64,000 bases of DNA from Candidatus Aminicenantota bacterium (lineage in GTDB: Bacteria > Acidobacteriota > Aminicenantia > Aminicenantales > UBA4085): NCBI GenBank assembly GCA_003141555.1, contig PLMN01000030.1, positions 30,095 to 94,094 on the forward strand, given 5' to 3'. Both the position numbers and the translations under genes were made by a program. The notes beneath the pieces were generated by a model. That model did not search any database. It was given only the letters and a program-made list of their open reading frames with translations, and was not told the origin of the DNA. Positions 42,039-51,251 of the stretch are shown here, piece by piece (position 1 is the first letter of the stretch; every line of letters begins with the position of its first letter).

Positions 42039-44179
42039 CAGGCGGGGATGAGGCTCATGCGGCGCAGCACCGGGTCCACCGCCGCCAGCGCGACGCGGAG
42101 CGCCTGGCCCAGCTCGAACTTCTTCCCCGATCTTTTCCCGGACAGCACGCCCCGCGACCTCTGGATGAAATAATCGCCGCCCAGGTCGTCGTAGGCCACC
42201 AGCCCCTGGACGAAATAGTCGTCGAGCTCGACCACGAGCCCCGCCCGGGTGATATCGACCACGACCCCGTCGAACTCGTCCCCCAGCCGGTCCTTCAGGA
42301 ACCGGAAGATCCGCCATTCGACGAGGTCCTTCTCGGCCGCGTCCGCATTCCGTTCCCGTTCGGACGAATGGCGGGCCGCCGCGGCGAGGTCCATCTCGTC
42401 CGGCCGCGCCCCGGCGAGAACGGCCTTCAGGATGCGGTGGACGATGAGATCGGGATAGCGGCGGATGGGCGACGTGAAATGGGTGTAGAACGCTTTCGCC
42501 AGGCCGTAGTGGCCGACGTTGTCCGGGGAATAGACGGCCAACCGCATCGCCCGCAGGACCTGGACGCTGACGAACTTCTCGGCGGGCCCGCCCTCGGCCG
42601 TCCCGATGGCGCGCTGCAGGTCGTGCGACCGGACCTTGTCGGGCTTCGGGAGCATGATCCCGAAGTGGGCCAGGGTCTCGCGCAGCTTGTCCAGGTCCCC
42701 TGCCGCCGGACGGGGGTGAACGCGGAAGACGAGCGGCACGCCCCGGCCGTCGAGGAACGTGGCGACGGCCACGTTGGCCGCAACCATGAACTCCTCAATC
42801 AGCTTGTGGGCCTCGTTCTGGCCGAACGTGGCGATCGAATGGAGCCGGCCCTCGCGATAGACGAGCTCGGGCTCCAGCAGATCGAAATCCAGGCTGCCCT
42901 CGGCGACCCGCCTCGCCCTCAGGACCCGGGCCAGCTGGCGCATGAGCCCGAGGTCGGCGACGAGAGGGGCGAACTTCGCCTTCTCCTCCTCGTCGCCTTC
43001 AAAGATCTTGAAGACCGAGGTGTAGGTCAGCCGCTCGGCGGTCCGGATGATCGAGGGATGGAACTCGGCCCCGACCACGGCCCCCTCGGCGTCGATCTCC
43101 ATGACCGCCGAGACGGCCAGCCGGTCCTCGCGCGGCCGGAGGCTGCAGATGCCGTTCGACAGCCGCTCCGGGAGCATAGGCAGGGTCCGGTCGGGAAAAT
43201 AGACGCTCGTGGCCCGGGCGTAGGCCTCCCGGTCGAGCGGCGAGTCGGGCGCGACGTAGTGCGACACGTCGGCGATATGGACGCCGAGGACGAAGTTTCC
43301 GCCCGGCGCGCGCCGGATGCTGACCGCGTCATCGAAATCCTGGGCGGTCTCGCCGTCGATGGTGAACGTCGTCCAGCCGCGATAATCGACCCTCGCCGAC
43401 GCGATCCCCGAAACGGGGCGCAGGTCGGCACCGCCAGGCAGCCCCGACGCGGTCTCCGAAGCGGAGCGCGGCTCGTAGCCGCAAGGCGGCCCCGAAACGA
43501 TGTCGGCCGGTGATATCGCAACCGCCTCCGCTTCGGCCAAGGCCGCCTCCGGGAAATCGACGGCCAGGCCGTACTTCCGGATGACCACCTCGGTGTCCAC
43601 GCCGGGATCGTCCGGCCGGCCGAAGACGTCGGTGATCGTCAGGCGGCCGCGGTCGGCGGCGATGAGGGCGCCGGGGGCGGGGAAAAAGGAACCGCGCGAC
43701 ACGAGGGCGAGGTCCTCGCGCGACGGCGCGTCGAGCGGGACGAGGTACGGCGCGCCGTACCGTTCGGCATAAATGCCGACGATGCTCTTCTTCTCCTTCC
43801 TGACCACGCGGACGACCTGGCCCTCGGGCTTGCCCCGCTTGCCGCGTTCGCGGAACAGGACCTCGACCGTGTCGCCGTGCATCGCCCCCTTGGCGAAGCG
43901 GGCCGGGATGAAGACATCCTCCCCTTCCCCCGACTCCGGGACGACAAATCCGAACCCGCGGCCCCCGGTCTCGAACCGGCCGCGGACGAGGTCGGACTGG
44001 AGCGGCAGGAGGTAGCGGTTCTTCACTCGCCGGATGGCCCGCCGGTTCTCGAGATCGATGAGGCGGCCCTCGACCTTGGCCCGCTCCTTGCGGGGCGTGC
44101 CCAGCTCCTTGAAGACATCCGAGAGGGTCACGCCCTCCCGGTGGTCGCGGAGGAGCTCAAGGATCTTCTTGTCATCCAT
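42038..44179 (-). CDS. rnr: Ribonuclease R
   Basis: 713-residue processive 3'-5' exoribonuclease. It has an N-terminal winged helix (KKILELLRDHREGVTLSDVF), cold-shock-like domains (GRGFGFVVPESGEGEDVFIP), the RNB catalytic region (IDGETAQDFDDAVSI and HIADVSHYV, metal-binding Asp) and FTSPIRRYPDLIVHR, then the C-terminal S1 domain. Residues about 229-260 are two 16-residue repeats (see separate repeat) not found in family members. I start at the ATG at 44179, which overlaps the stop of the upstream hypothetical gene by 8 bp. Confidence 0.93.
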   Translation of the reverse strand: MDDKKILELLRDHREGVTLSDVFKELGTPRKERAKVEGRLIDLENRRAIRRVKNRYLLPLQSDLVRGRFETGGRGFGFVVPESGEGEDVFIPARFAKGAMHGDTVEVLFRERGKRGKPEGQVVRVVRKEKKSIVGIYAERYGAPYLVPLDAPSREDLALVSRGSFFPAPGALIAADRGRLTITDVFGRPDDPGVDTEVVIRKYGLAVDFPEAALAEAEAVAISPADIVSGPPCGYEPRSASETASGLPGGADLRPVSGIASARVDYRGWTTFTIDGETAQDFDDAVSIRRAPGGNFVLGVHIADVSHYVAPDSPLDREAYARATSVYFPDRTLPMLPERLSNGICSLRPREDRLAVSAVMEIDAEGAVVGAEFHPSIIRTAERLTYTSVFKIFEGDEEEKAKFAPLVADLGLMRQLARVLRARRVAEGSLDFDLLEPELVYREGRLHSIATFGQNEAHKLIEEFMVAANVAVATFLDGRGVPLVFRVHPRPAAGDLDKLRETLAHFGIMLPKPDKVRSHDLQRAIGTAEGGPAEKFVSVQVLRAMRLAVYSPDNVGHYGLAKAFYTHFTSPIRRYPDLIVHRILKAVLAGARPDEMDLAAAARHSSERERNADAAEKDLVEWRIFRFLKDRLGDEFDGVVVDITRAGLVVELDDYFVQGLVAYDDLGGDYFIQRSRGVLSGKRSGKKFELGQALRVALAAVDPVLRRMSLIPA
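43400..43495 (-). repeat. Two tandem 48-bp units in frame inside rnr
   Basis: On the coding strand, 43495-43448 and 43447-43400 both start TCGGGGC and align along their length with about one change in four. They encode SGPPCGYEPRSASETA and SGLPGGADLRPVSGIA. The unit contains palindromic GC-rich halves, so it probably began as a repeat element. Confidence 0.75.
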
Positions 44180-44810
44180 AGTAGAACGGCGAGAGATAGG
44201 GGATTTTGTGCCGGACCCGGAGCCGCTTGACGAGCTCGACCGCGGCGGCGTCATCGACCTCCGCCCGGGAGAGCTTGCGATGCTCGGCCCGGACCGCCTC
44301 GCGCGCGGCCGCCGCGTCCATGGCCGGGGCCGCCGCACGGAGCAGCCCCTCGACCTTCTCGTCCAAACGCTCGAGGTCCTCATCGGAGAGGCCCTCCGCG
44401 TCCATCCGCGCCCCGGCGTCGGCGAAGATCCCGCCCACGCCCTCGAGGCCGGGCGGGACGGCGCGCAGGAATCGCGTGATCTCCGCGCGCACGGCGGCCC
44501 GCCGGTCGCTCTTGGCCGGGAGCTTCCTCGCCCCGCCGACCTTGCGGTCGCGATGGAGCTCCCACGCCCGGCCGACGGGAATTTCGCAATAAGCAAGCGA
44601 CAGGACTTTTCCCCGGGGGCGGGCGTTCGGCCGGGATGCCTCAAACGCGCTTTCAATGCCCTCCAACACGGACGTGAGGGGGACGCCCGCCCGCTCCCAT
44701 GCCGCCATGAGATCGAGATCCTTGGCTGAAAGGAAGAACGGAGCCCCGCGATGCTTCAAAAAAGCCGCGGCGATCTCCCGGTAATACCGGCCCCGCTCGT
44801 TTTCATCCAT
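44172..44810 (-). CDS. Conserved-looking hypothetical protein upstream of rnr
   Basis: 212 residues, mostly helical and basic-acidic. The first part (RYYREIAAAFLKHRGAPFFL, then LMAAWERAGVPLTSVLEGI) reads like a compact helical domain often seen in acidobacterial hypothetical proteins near RNA-related genes; I know no function. No signal peptide or membrane helix. Its stop overlaps the rnr start by 8 bp, so they are probably co-translated. Confidence 0.75.
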   Translation of the reverse strand: MDENERGRYYREIAAAFLKHRGAPFFLSAKDLDLMAAWERAGVPLTSVLEGIESAFEASRPNARPRGKVLSLAYCEIPVGRAWELHRDRKVGGARKLPAKSDRRAAVRAEITRFLRAVPPGLEGVGGIFADAGARMDAEGLSDEDLERLDEKVEGLLRAAAPAMDAAAAREAVRAEHRKLSRAEVDDAAAVELVKRLRVRHKIPYLSPFYYG

Positions 44811-44857
44811 GATTATTCTTGCGACTTTCCGCGTCCGGTGCGCCGCGGCGGTGGGTG

Positions 44858-45631
44858 TTAGGCGGTCCCCTTGTTCCTTTCGTAGATGATGCGCAGCCCG
44901 TCGAGAACGAGGGTCGGCTCGACGGCCTGGATTTCCCCGATCTCGGGCGCGATCTCGTCGGCAAAGCCGCCCGTGGCGATCACTTTGGCCTCCGCGCCCA
45001 GCTCCCGGCGGATCTCGGAGACCACGTTCCGGACGAGCCCGACGTAGCCGAAATAGAGGCCGGACTGCATGCTCCCGACCGTCGTCTTGCCGATCGCCCG
45101 GGCGGGCTTGCGGACGTCGATCCGGGGCAGCTTGGCCGTTTTAAGATACAGGGCCTCGGCCGAGATCTGAACGCCGGGGGCGATCGCCCCGCCCAGGTAC
45201 TCGCCCTTTGCCGAGACCGCATCGAAGGTCGTAGCCGTCCCGAAGTCGAGGACGATGCACGGGCCGCCGTACTTCTCGAAGGCGGCGACCGCGGCCACCA
45301 CCCGGTCGGCGCCGACCTCGAGCGGGACCTCGTAGAGGATCGGCATCCCGGTCTTGAGGCCGGGGCCGATGACCAGGGCTTTGGCCCCGAAGAGGTCGCG
45401 GCCGAGCGCCTGGAAGATCGGGGTGAGCGGCGGGACGACGCTCGAGACGATCATCGCCCCGACGGCGGCCGGGTCAAGGCCCGCCGAGGCGAACAAGCTT
45501 CGAAGGAGGACGCCGTATTCGTCGGCCGTCTTGTCCCGGTCGGACTGGACGCGCCAATGGTGGAGGAGCGTCCGGTCATCGAATAGACCTAAGGCGACCG
45601 TGGTGTTGCCGATGTCGATGGCGAGCAGCAT
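44858..45631 (-). CDS. coaX: Type III pantothenate kinase
   Basis: First step of CoA synthesis. The 257-residue protein has the ASKHA phosphate loop DIGNTTVALGLFDD at residue 5, GADRVVAAVAAFEKYGGP, DFGTATTFD and GGAIAPGVQIS, all diagnostic of CoaX. It is insensitive to CoA feedback in this family. It lies 20 bp downstream of birA in the same orientation, a very common pairing. Confidence 0.94.
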   Translation of the reverse strand: MLLAIDIGNTTVALGLFDDRTLLHHWRVQSDRDKTADEYGVLLRSLFASAGLDPAAVGAMIVSSVVPPLTPIFQALGRDLFGAKALVIGPGLKTGMPILYEVPLEVGADRVVAAVAAFEKYGGPCIVLDFGTATTFDAVSAKGEYLGGAIAPGVQISAEALYLKTAKLPRIDVRKPARAIGKTTVGSMQSGLYFGYVGLVRNVVSEIRRELGAEAKVIATGGFADEIAPEIGEIQAVEPTLVLDGLRIIYERNKGTA

Positions 45632-45651
45632 GCGCGTCCTCCTCTCGTGGC

Positions 45652-46419
45652 TTAAAGCACTCGGGCGATTTCGGCCGCGGCGAAGCGGCGGACTCCGCCG
45701 GGCAGGCCGACGACGAGTGCCCCTTCGGGGCTAAGCCCCCGATATTCGCCCCGCAACGGTTCACCGCCGGCTAAGACCTCGATCGAATCGCCCGACCGGA
45801 ACGCCGAGCGGTGCTCGAAATCCGCGATCAGCCCGGCGGCTCCCTCCGCGCCGGATTCGATCATCCCGGCCCGGCGCGCGGTCTGGGCCAGGAGCTCGGC
45901 CAGGAGCGCCTCGCGGTCGACCGGCTTTCCCGTGATCATGAAAATCGAGACGGCGGCCGGCCGCAGCTCGGCCGGGAAGTCGGCTTCGCCGTGGCCGAGG
46001 TTGAGTCCCGTGCCAAGAATAGCATAATCCGCGAGGTTTCCCAAAAAAGCGCTTTCGCACAGGATTCCTCCGAGCTTTCGCCCGTTGAGAACCAGGTCGT
46101 TCGGCCAGCGAAGCCTCGCCTCGAGCCCGTGCGTCGTCGCGACGGCGTCCCGCGCGGCCAACCCGGCCGCAAGAGAGAGGAGCGAGATCGCCGCGGTCCG
46201 GGGGTGGAGGATCACCGAAACATAGAGGCCCTTGCCCCGGACCGAGTGCCAGGAGCGGCCCTTGGTCCCCCGGCCGGCGGTTTGCTCCTCGGCCGTGACC
46301 ACCGTCCCCTCCGGCGCCCCCGCCCGCGCCATCCCCCGCGCGATATCATTCGTCGACGGGCAGCTGTCGAGGCGGTGGATGATAAATTCCATGCGAGGGG
46401 CTTTCTCTTTTGCCATCAT
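45652..46419 (-). CDS. birA: Biotin-[acetyl-CoA-carboxylase] ligase
   Basis: 255 residues, lacking the DNA-binding domain, so a mono-functional ligase. It has STNDIA, the biotinoyl-AMP loop GRGTKGRSW, RWPNDLVLNGRKLGGIL and the C-terminal SH3-like cap. It attaches biotin to acyl carrier subunits. The start at 46419 has several in-frame Met codons (46416, 46389) that could also serve. Confidence 0.92.
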   Translation of the reverse strand: MMAKEKAPRMEFIIHRLDSCPSTNDIARGMARAGAPEGTVVTAEEQTAGRGTKGRSWHSVRGKGLYVSVILHPRTAAISLLSLAAGLAARDAVATTHGLEARLRWPNDLVLNGRKLGGILCESAFLGNLADYAILGTGLNLGHGEADFPAELRPAAVSIFMITGKPVDREALLAELLAQTARRAGMIESGAEGAAGLIADFEHRSAFRSGDSIEVLAGGEPLRGEYRGLSPEGALVVGLPGGVRRFAAAEIARVL

Positions 46420-46442
46420 ATCTTATCATGAACAGTGAGGCT

Positions 46443-46576
46443 CGGGAGGAGAGGGCCGTCGGCTCCGAAGAAGCGGGTCCTGTCGCCGGCCAGCCCCAGC
46501 GGCCGCCGGGGCACCGGGAGGAGAGGGCCGTCGGCTCCGAAGAAGCGGGTCCTGTCGCCGGCCAGCCCCAGCGGCC
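46443..46576. repeat. Tandem duplication of family C repeat
   Basis: Two 62-bp copies (46443-46504 and 46515-46576), identical over that length, period 72 bp. Each reads AGAGGGCCGTCGGCTCCGAA, then AGCGGGTCCTGTCGCCGGCC. Related copies lie at 63.76-64.0 kb. Confidence 0.9.
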
Positions 46577-46687
46577 TCGCTCATCACCCTGACGAGGGTC
46601 CCATTCGCTTCGGCCGCCGGGGCGCCCCGGCCGGCGCCACCCGCGCTTCGATCATGGGTGAATAAGGTCGCTGCGCTCCATCCCCCT

Positions 46688-46716
46688 TCGCGCGCCGAAA
46701 CGGCCGCTACCGGGGA
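46688..46716. repeat. Family D palindromic element, intergenic copy
   Basis: TCGCGCGCCGAAACGGCCGC followed by TACCGGGGAC corresponds to the elements inside dnaE and the amidase gene, but in non-coding DNA. Confidence 0.65.
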
Positions 46717-47012
46717 CAGCCAATAGGCTAGCCCCTTCGCTTAGCAGAGGTCTTTGTCCGGGAGGCGAGGGGGGAAAGGGCAAGGCGGCCGGTGTGGAGG
46801 CGAGCCGGCATGGACCAGCGACGCGCAGCGGCGCTGGCGGCGAGCCGTAACCCCGAGCCGGTTTCCTCGCCGGGGAAACCGGCGTGCCGACGGCCCTTTC
46901 CCCCCGAGTCGAAGGACCGAGGATGCCTTACGGAAGGCTGGCCGGCGACAGGACCCGCGCCTCCGAATCGGCGTGCCGACAGCCCGGCCCCCCTCGCCCG
47001 GTAGCCGCCGGC

Positions 47013-47627
47013 CTAGAACTTTTTCGTCTCGATCTTGGCGAGCTCCTCGACGAGCGTCCGCTTGACCTCGGACATGACGACGCCGCGGGCCATCGCCTCG
47101 ATCTCCTTGCGGGTGAGCCCGATCTCGCGCCGGACGAGCTCGCGGACCGTCTTCTCGAGCTCGGCCGTCCACTCGGACGGGAGCGGCGGATCGGCCGGCG
47201 GGGACGGCGGATCGGTCCTGACCCGGACGGGCTCCTCGGGCAGGGAGGGGAGCTCCTTGCGCCGGTCGACGGCCGCCCGGACAAGGGCGAGCAGGCTTTC
47301 GCCGTCGAACGGCTTGGCCACGATCCCGTCGTGGTCGACCGGCGCGATCTTGGCCTCGTCGAGCGGCTCGAACGGGCCGCGGAGGAAGAACACCGCGATC
47401 TGGCGGCCTCGCGGTTGGGATTTCACGAAGTCCGCGATCTCGTATCCGTCCCGGGAAGGGAGGGACAGCCCGGCGAGTACCGCGTCCGGGGCGAGGTCCG
47501 GGATGGCCCGGATGGCCTCGAGGCCGTCGCCGAACGTCGCGACCTCGAACTCCGGCGCGGGAAGAGCGATTTCGGCCGCCTTGAGCGCGGACGGCGAGCG
47601 ATCGACGACGACGATCTTGAAGCCCAT
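47013..47627 (-). CDS. Pseudo-receiver domain protein
   Basis: 204 residues. The first 120 or so fold like a response-regulator receiver (KIVVVDRSPSALKAAEIAL, PDAVLAGLSLPSRDGYEIAD, IVAKPFDGESLLALV). The phosphate-accepting Asp is replaced by Gly53, and the second acidic residue of the Asp pair is Arg10, while the conserved Lys remains; it should not be phosphorylated. A Pro-rich linker and a C-terminal helical segment (EKTVRELVRREIGLTRKEIE) follow, possibly for dimerisation. The ATG at 47627 has GAGGGGG upstream and fits better than the TTG at 47660. It follows dnaE closely. Confidence 0.8.
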   Translation of the reverse strand: MGFKIVVVDRSPSALKAAEIALPAPEFEVATFGDGLEAIRAIPDLAPDAVLAGLSLPSRDGYEIADFVKSQPRGRQIAVFFLRGPFEPLDEAKIAPVDHDGIVAKPFDGESLLALVRAAVDRRKELPSLPEEPVRVRTDPPSPPADPPLPSEWTAELEKTVRELVRREIGLTRKEIEAMARGVVMSEVKRTLVEELAKIETKKF

Positions 47628-47656
47628 GGGTCCCCCTCGGAGCGCTATCTCCTCCC

Positions 47657-50600
47657 TCAATATTCGATGACGACCGAGCCTTCGCCCAGGACGTCCTCGA
47701 TCGCCTTGGCCATCATTTCGGACGGAGAGACGCCCTTGACCTCCACCGACTGGGTCAACACCTTGTTCACGCGCGGCGTCTCGAGCTCGAAGAACACGGG
47801 GCAGTCGCCCGGGTTCTTCTCCAGAATGTCGCGCAGGCTGTCGAGGACGGTGTCCTCGAGGCCCGAGACGAAGATCCGGATGACGACCTTCTTGGCCTGG
47901 GACTGGAAGGCTTCCGCCAGGGGCATCAGGTGAGTCACCTGGACCTTCCGATTTTCGTCCTCGCCGACGAACTTGCCTTTGAGCCAGACCTGGGTGTCTT
48001 CGTGGATGTACTCGTAGTACTTGCGGAACGACTCCGGGAAAGCCACGACGTCGACCCGGCCGCTCATGTCTTCGAGGGCGAAGGCGGCCATGCTCTCGTC
48101 CTTCTTGGTCTTGAGGGCCTTGACGCCCGAGATGATGCCGGCGAGGCGCACTTCGCTCCCGGAGTCCCTGATCTCGTCGAGCTCGATGATGGTATGCGAG
48201 ATCAGGCGGCCCAGGTTCTTGTACTGGGCCAGCGGGTGGCCGGTGATGTAGAAACCGAGGGCGTCCTTCTCGTAGGACAGGGTCAGGGCCTCATCCCACG
48301 GCCGCATGGTCCGGACGTCGGCCGGGATCTCGGGCGGCTCGAGCCGGTCGCCGCCGAAGAGCAGGGTCTGCTTGGAGGCCTTGGCCCGCTGGATCTCATG
48401 GGCGAACTCGAGCATCTTGTCGATCAGGTGGAAGCACTGGGAACGGGGCAGGCCGAGCGAATCGAAGGCGCCCGCCTTGATCAGGCTCTCCAGGACCCGC
48501 TTGTTGATCACCCGGTTCTCGGGATCGCGGACGACGTCGAAGGCCGAGAGGAACTTCCCCTGCTCGCGGCGGAGGCGGATGATGTCGAGGGCCGCGGTCT
48601 CGCCCACGTTCTTGACCGCGGCCAGGCCGAAGCGAATGGCTATCGTCCCTAGTGCGCCGACGCTTGTCGTCCCGGAAGCGCCTGTTTCAGGGCGCGCTGG
48701 GACCGCTTCGGCAGCTCTTGCAGCCCCGGATACGTCGTCTTCGGTCCGTGCTGGGGTCCGCGCTGGCGCAAAGTTGAAATCGCTCTCGTTGATGTCGGGC
48801 GGGAGCACGGCGATGCCCATCTGCTGGCACTCGGCGATGTACCTGACGACCTGGGGCGTCGCGCCCCGCTCGGCTTCCGAGGTCATCATGGCCGCCATGA
48901 AGTAGGCCGGGTAGTGGGCCTTGAGGTAAGCCGTCTGGTAGGCCAGGAGGGCGTAGACCGCCGCGTGGGATTTGTTGAAGCCGTATTCGGCGAACTTGGC
49001 CATCTGGGCGAAGATCTTGGCCGCCTTCGAAGCGGAGACGACCTTCTTCTTCCGGGCGCCGCTCATGAAGCGCTCCTTCTGGGCTTCCATGATCTCGGCC
49101 TTCTTCTTGCCCATGGCCTTGCGGAGCAGGTCGGCTTCCCCGAGAGTGAAGCCCGCGAGCTCGGTCGCGATCTTCATGACCTGCTCCTGGTAGACGATCA
49201 GGCCGCGCGTCTCGCGCAGGACCGGCTCGAGCTCGGGGACGTCAAAGACGATCTCCTCGGGATGGTGCTTGCGCTTGACGAAGTCGGCCGTCATCCCGCT
49301 CTTGAGCGGGCCCGGCCGGAAAAGGGCGTTCATGGCGATGAGGTCGCGGAACTCCTCGGGCTTGTAGTTGCGGAGGAGCTCCTTCATCCCCGGGCTTTCG
49401 AACTGGAAAACGCCGTCGGTGTTGCCCGCCTTGAACAGGTCGAAGGTCGCGGCGTCGTCGAGCGGCAGGGTATCGACGTCGATCTTCAGGCCGGTGTCGC
49501 GCTCGATGAGCTCGAGCGCGTCGTGGATGACGGTCAGGGTGCGGAGGCCGAGGAGGTCCATCTTCAGCAGGCCGATCGCCTCGATATCCTGCATGGGGAA
49601 TTGGGTCGTGATTTCGCCCTTGACCGACTGATAGAGCGGCAGATACTCGGTCAGCGGCTGGGGGGTGATGACCACGCCGGCGGCGTGGATGGAGGCATGG
49701 CGGACCTGGCCTTCGACTTTCTCGACGATCGACAGGAGCTGGGCGACCTTCGGGTTCCTGTCGCGGAGCTCTCGGAGCGCGGGGATGTCCTTGAGCGCGC
49801 TCTCGAGGGTGACGTCCGGACCGAGGGGGATCATCTTGGCGATCCGGTCGACCTCGGGCAGCGGCACTTCGAGGACACGGCCCACGTCGCGGATGGCCGC
49901 CCGGGCGGCCATGGTCCCAAAGGTGATGATCTGGCTGACGTTCGCCTGGCCGTACCTCTCGGTGACGTACTTGATGACCTCCTCGCGCCGTCGCCCGCAG
50001 AAGTCGATGTCGATGTCCGGGAGGCTGATGCGCTCCGGGTTGAGGAAGCGCTCGAAGAGGAGGTCGTATTCGATCGGGTCGATGTCGGTGATGGCCAGGC
50101 TGTAAGCCAGCAGGCTCCCAGCCGCCGAGCCGCGGCCGGGGCCGACCGGGATGCCCATGCTCCGGGCCTTGTGGATCATGTCCCAGACGATGAGGAAGTA
50201 CCCCTCGAAGCCCATGCGCTCGATGAGCTCGATCTCGAAATCGAGCCGTTTGTCATACTCCTCGAGCGGGTGGGCGAGTTCGCCCCGGGCCGCCTTCGGG
50301 GCCAGGACGGCCGCCCGGGCCTTGAAGCCGTCGCGGACGACCGCTTCGAAATAGTCCTTGACGGTCTGGCCGGCGGGCGGCTTGAACTGGGGCAGGAAGT
50401 GGCCCTCGGACGGGAAGCTGAAATCGCACCGGGCGGCGATATGGGTGGTGTTCTCGAGCGCCTCCGGGACCTCGGCGAAGAGGCGGGCCATCTCCTCGCC
50501 CGACTTGAAATAGAACTCCTGGGTTCCGAACCGGATGCGGTCCTGGTCGGTGAGCTTCTTGTTCGTCTGGATGCAGAGCAGGACCTCGTGGCTTTCGGAG

Positions 50601-51247
50601 TCCTCCTTCCGGCGGTAATGGACGTCGTTCGTGGCCACGAGGGGCAGGCCGAGCTTGCGGGCCAGCCGGACGAGGCGGGGATTGACGTCCTTCTGGGGCT
50701 CGAGGCCGTGGTCCTGGATCTCGATGTAGAAGTTGTCCTTGCCCAGGATGTCGCTGTAAGCCCGGGCCGCCTCCTCCGCCCGCCTCTCCTGCTCGCGGCC
50801 CAGGAGATACGTCACTTCGCCCTTGAGGCAGGCCGACAGGCCGATCAGGCCCTCGTGATGCTCGGCCAGGATCTCCTTGTCGATCCGGGGCCGGTAGTAG
50901 AACCCTTCGAGATAGGCCTTCGTCAGGAGCCGGCAGAGGTTGTGGTAGCCGGTCTCGTTCTGGACGAGCAGGACGAGGTGGTAGTGGGGCGTCTCGCGGT
51001 CGCCGGGGTTTTTCTCGTGGCGGCTCCGCGGGGCGACATAGACCTCGCAGCCGAGGATGGGCTTGATATCCTTGGCCCGGGCCGCCTTGAAAAAGCCGAC
51101 CGCGCCGAAGATGTTCCCGTGGTCGGTCAGGGCCACGGCCGGCATCTTGGCCTCGAAGGCGGCCTCGACCAGGTCGTCGACCTTCACCGCGCCGTCGAGG
51201 ATGCTGTACTCGGAGTGGTTGTGGAGGTGGATGAACGAATGGGGCAT
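47657..51247 (-). CDS. dnaE: DNA polymerase III alpha subunit
   Basis: Replicative polymerase of 1196 residues. The PHP domain starts at HLHNHSEYSILDGA; polymerase motifs include GPGRGSAAGS, PDIDIDFCGRRREEVIKY (two catalytic Asp) and the palm/finger region to EYGFNKSHAAVYALLAYQ; an OB fold lies near the C-terminus (VRLAGIISGVKALKTK). Residues about 849-860 (VPARPETGASGT) belong to a palindromic element (48669-48703) inserted in a loop. The gene begins 4 bp after guaA and is followed by the pseudo-receiver. Confidence 0.97.
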   Translation of the reverse strand: MPHSFIHLHNHSEYSILDGAVKVDDLVEAAFEAKMPAVALTDHGNIFGAVGFFKAARAKDIKPILGCEVYVAPRSRHEKNPGDRETPHYHLVLLVQNETGYHNLCRLLTKAYLEGFYYRPRIDKEILAEHHEGLIGLSACLKGEVTYLLGREQERRAEEAARAYSDILGKDNFYIEIQDHGLEPQKDVNPRLVRLARKLGLPLVATNDVHYRRKEDSESHEVLLCIQTNKKLTDQDRIRFGTQEFYFKSGEEMARLFAEVPEALENTTHIAARCDFSFPSEGHFLPQFKPPAGQTVKDYFEAVVRDGFKARAAVLAPKAARGELAHPLEEYDKRLDFEIELIERMGFEGYFLIVWDMIHKARSMGIPVGPGRGSAAGSLLAYSLAITDIDPIEYDLLFERFLNPERISLPDIDIDFCGRRREEVIKYVTERYGQANVSQIITFGTMAARAAIRDVGRVLEVPLPEVDRIAKMIPLGPDVTLESALKDIPALRELRDRNPKVAQLLSIVEKVEGQVRHASIHAAGVVITPQPLTEYLPLYQSVKGEITTQFPMQDIEAIGLLKMDLLGLRTLTVIHDALELIERDTGLKIDVDTLPLDDAATFDLFKAGNTDGVFQFESPGMKELLRNYKPEEFRDLIAMNALFRPGPLKSGMTADFVKRKHHPEEIVFDVPELEPVLRETRGLIVYQEQVMKIATELAGFTLGEADLLRKAMGKKKAEIMEAQKERFMSGARKKKVVSASKAAKIFAQMAKFAEYGFNKSHAAVYALLAYQTAYLKAHYPAYFMAAMMTSEAERGATPQVVRYIAECQQMGIAVLPPDINESDFNFAPARTPARTEDDVSGAARAAEAVPARPETGASGTTSVGALGTIAIRFGLAAVKNVGETAALDIIRLRREQGKFLSAFDVVRDPENRVINKRVLESLIKAGAFDSLGLPRSQCFHLIDKMLEFAHEIQRAKASKQTLLFGGDRLEPPEIPADVRTMRPWDEALTLSYEKDALGFYITGHPLAQYKNLGRLISHTIIELDEIRDSGSEVRLAGIISGVKALKTKKDESMAAFALEDMSGRVDVVAFPESFRKYYEYIHEDTQVWLKGKFVGEDENRKVQVTHLMPLAEAFQSQAKKVVIRIFVSGLEDTVLDSLRDILEKNPGDCPVFFELETPRVNKVLTQSVEVKGVSPSEMMAKAIEDVLGEGSVVIEY
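48669..48703. repeat. Family D palindromic element inside dnaE
   Basis: A 35-bp hairpin sequence, GTCCCGGAAGCGCCTGTTTC then AGGGCGCGCTGGGAC. It differs by two bases from the copy at 54606-54640. On the coding strand it is in frame and encodes V-P-A-R-P-E-T-G-A-S-G-T. Confidence 0.9.
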
Positions 51248-51251
51248 GGGC

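Larger units (their letters stand above)
46420..47012. other. Repeat-rich 590-bp gap between birA and the pseudo-receiver gene
   Basis: The gap holds no credible gene. It contains a tandem pair of family C units (46443-46576), a family D element (46688-46716), and an inverted family C half (around 46938-46959) within GC-rich palindromic sequence. Confidence 0.7.

Noticed and set aside
46443..46576. CRISPR array
   Set aside because: Only two 62-bp copies at 72-bp spacing, no spacers of typical length and no cas genes.
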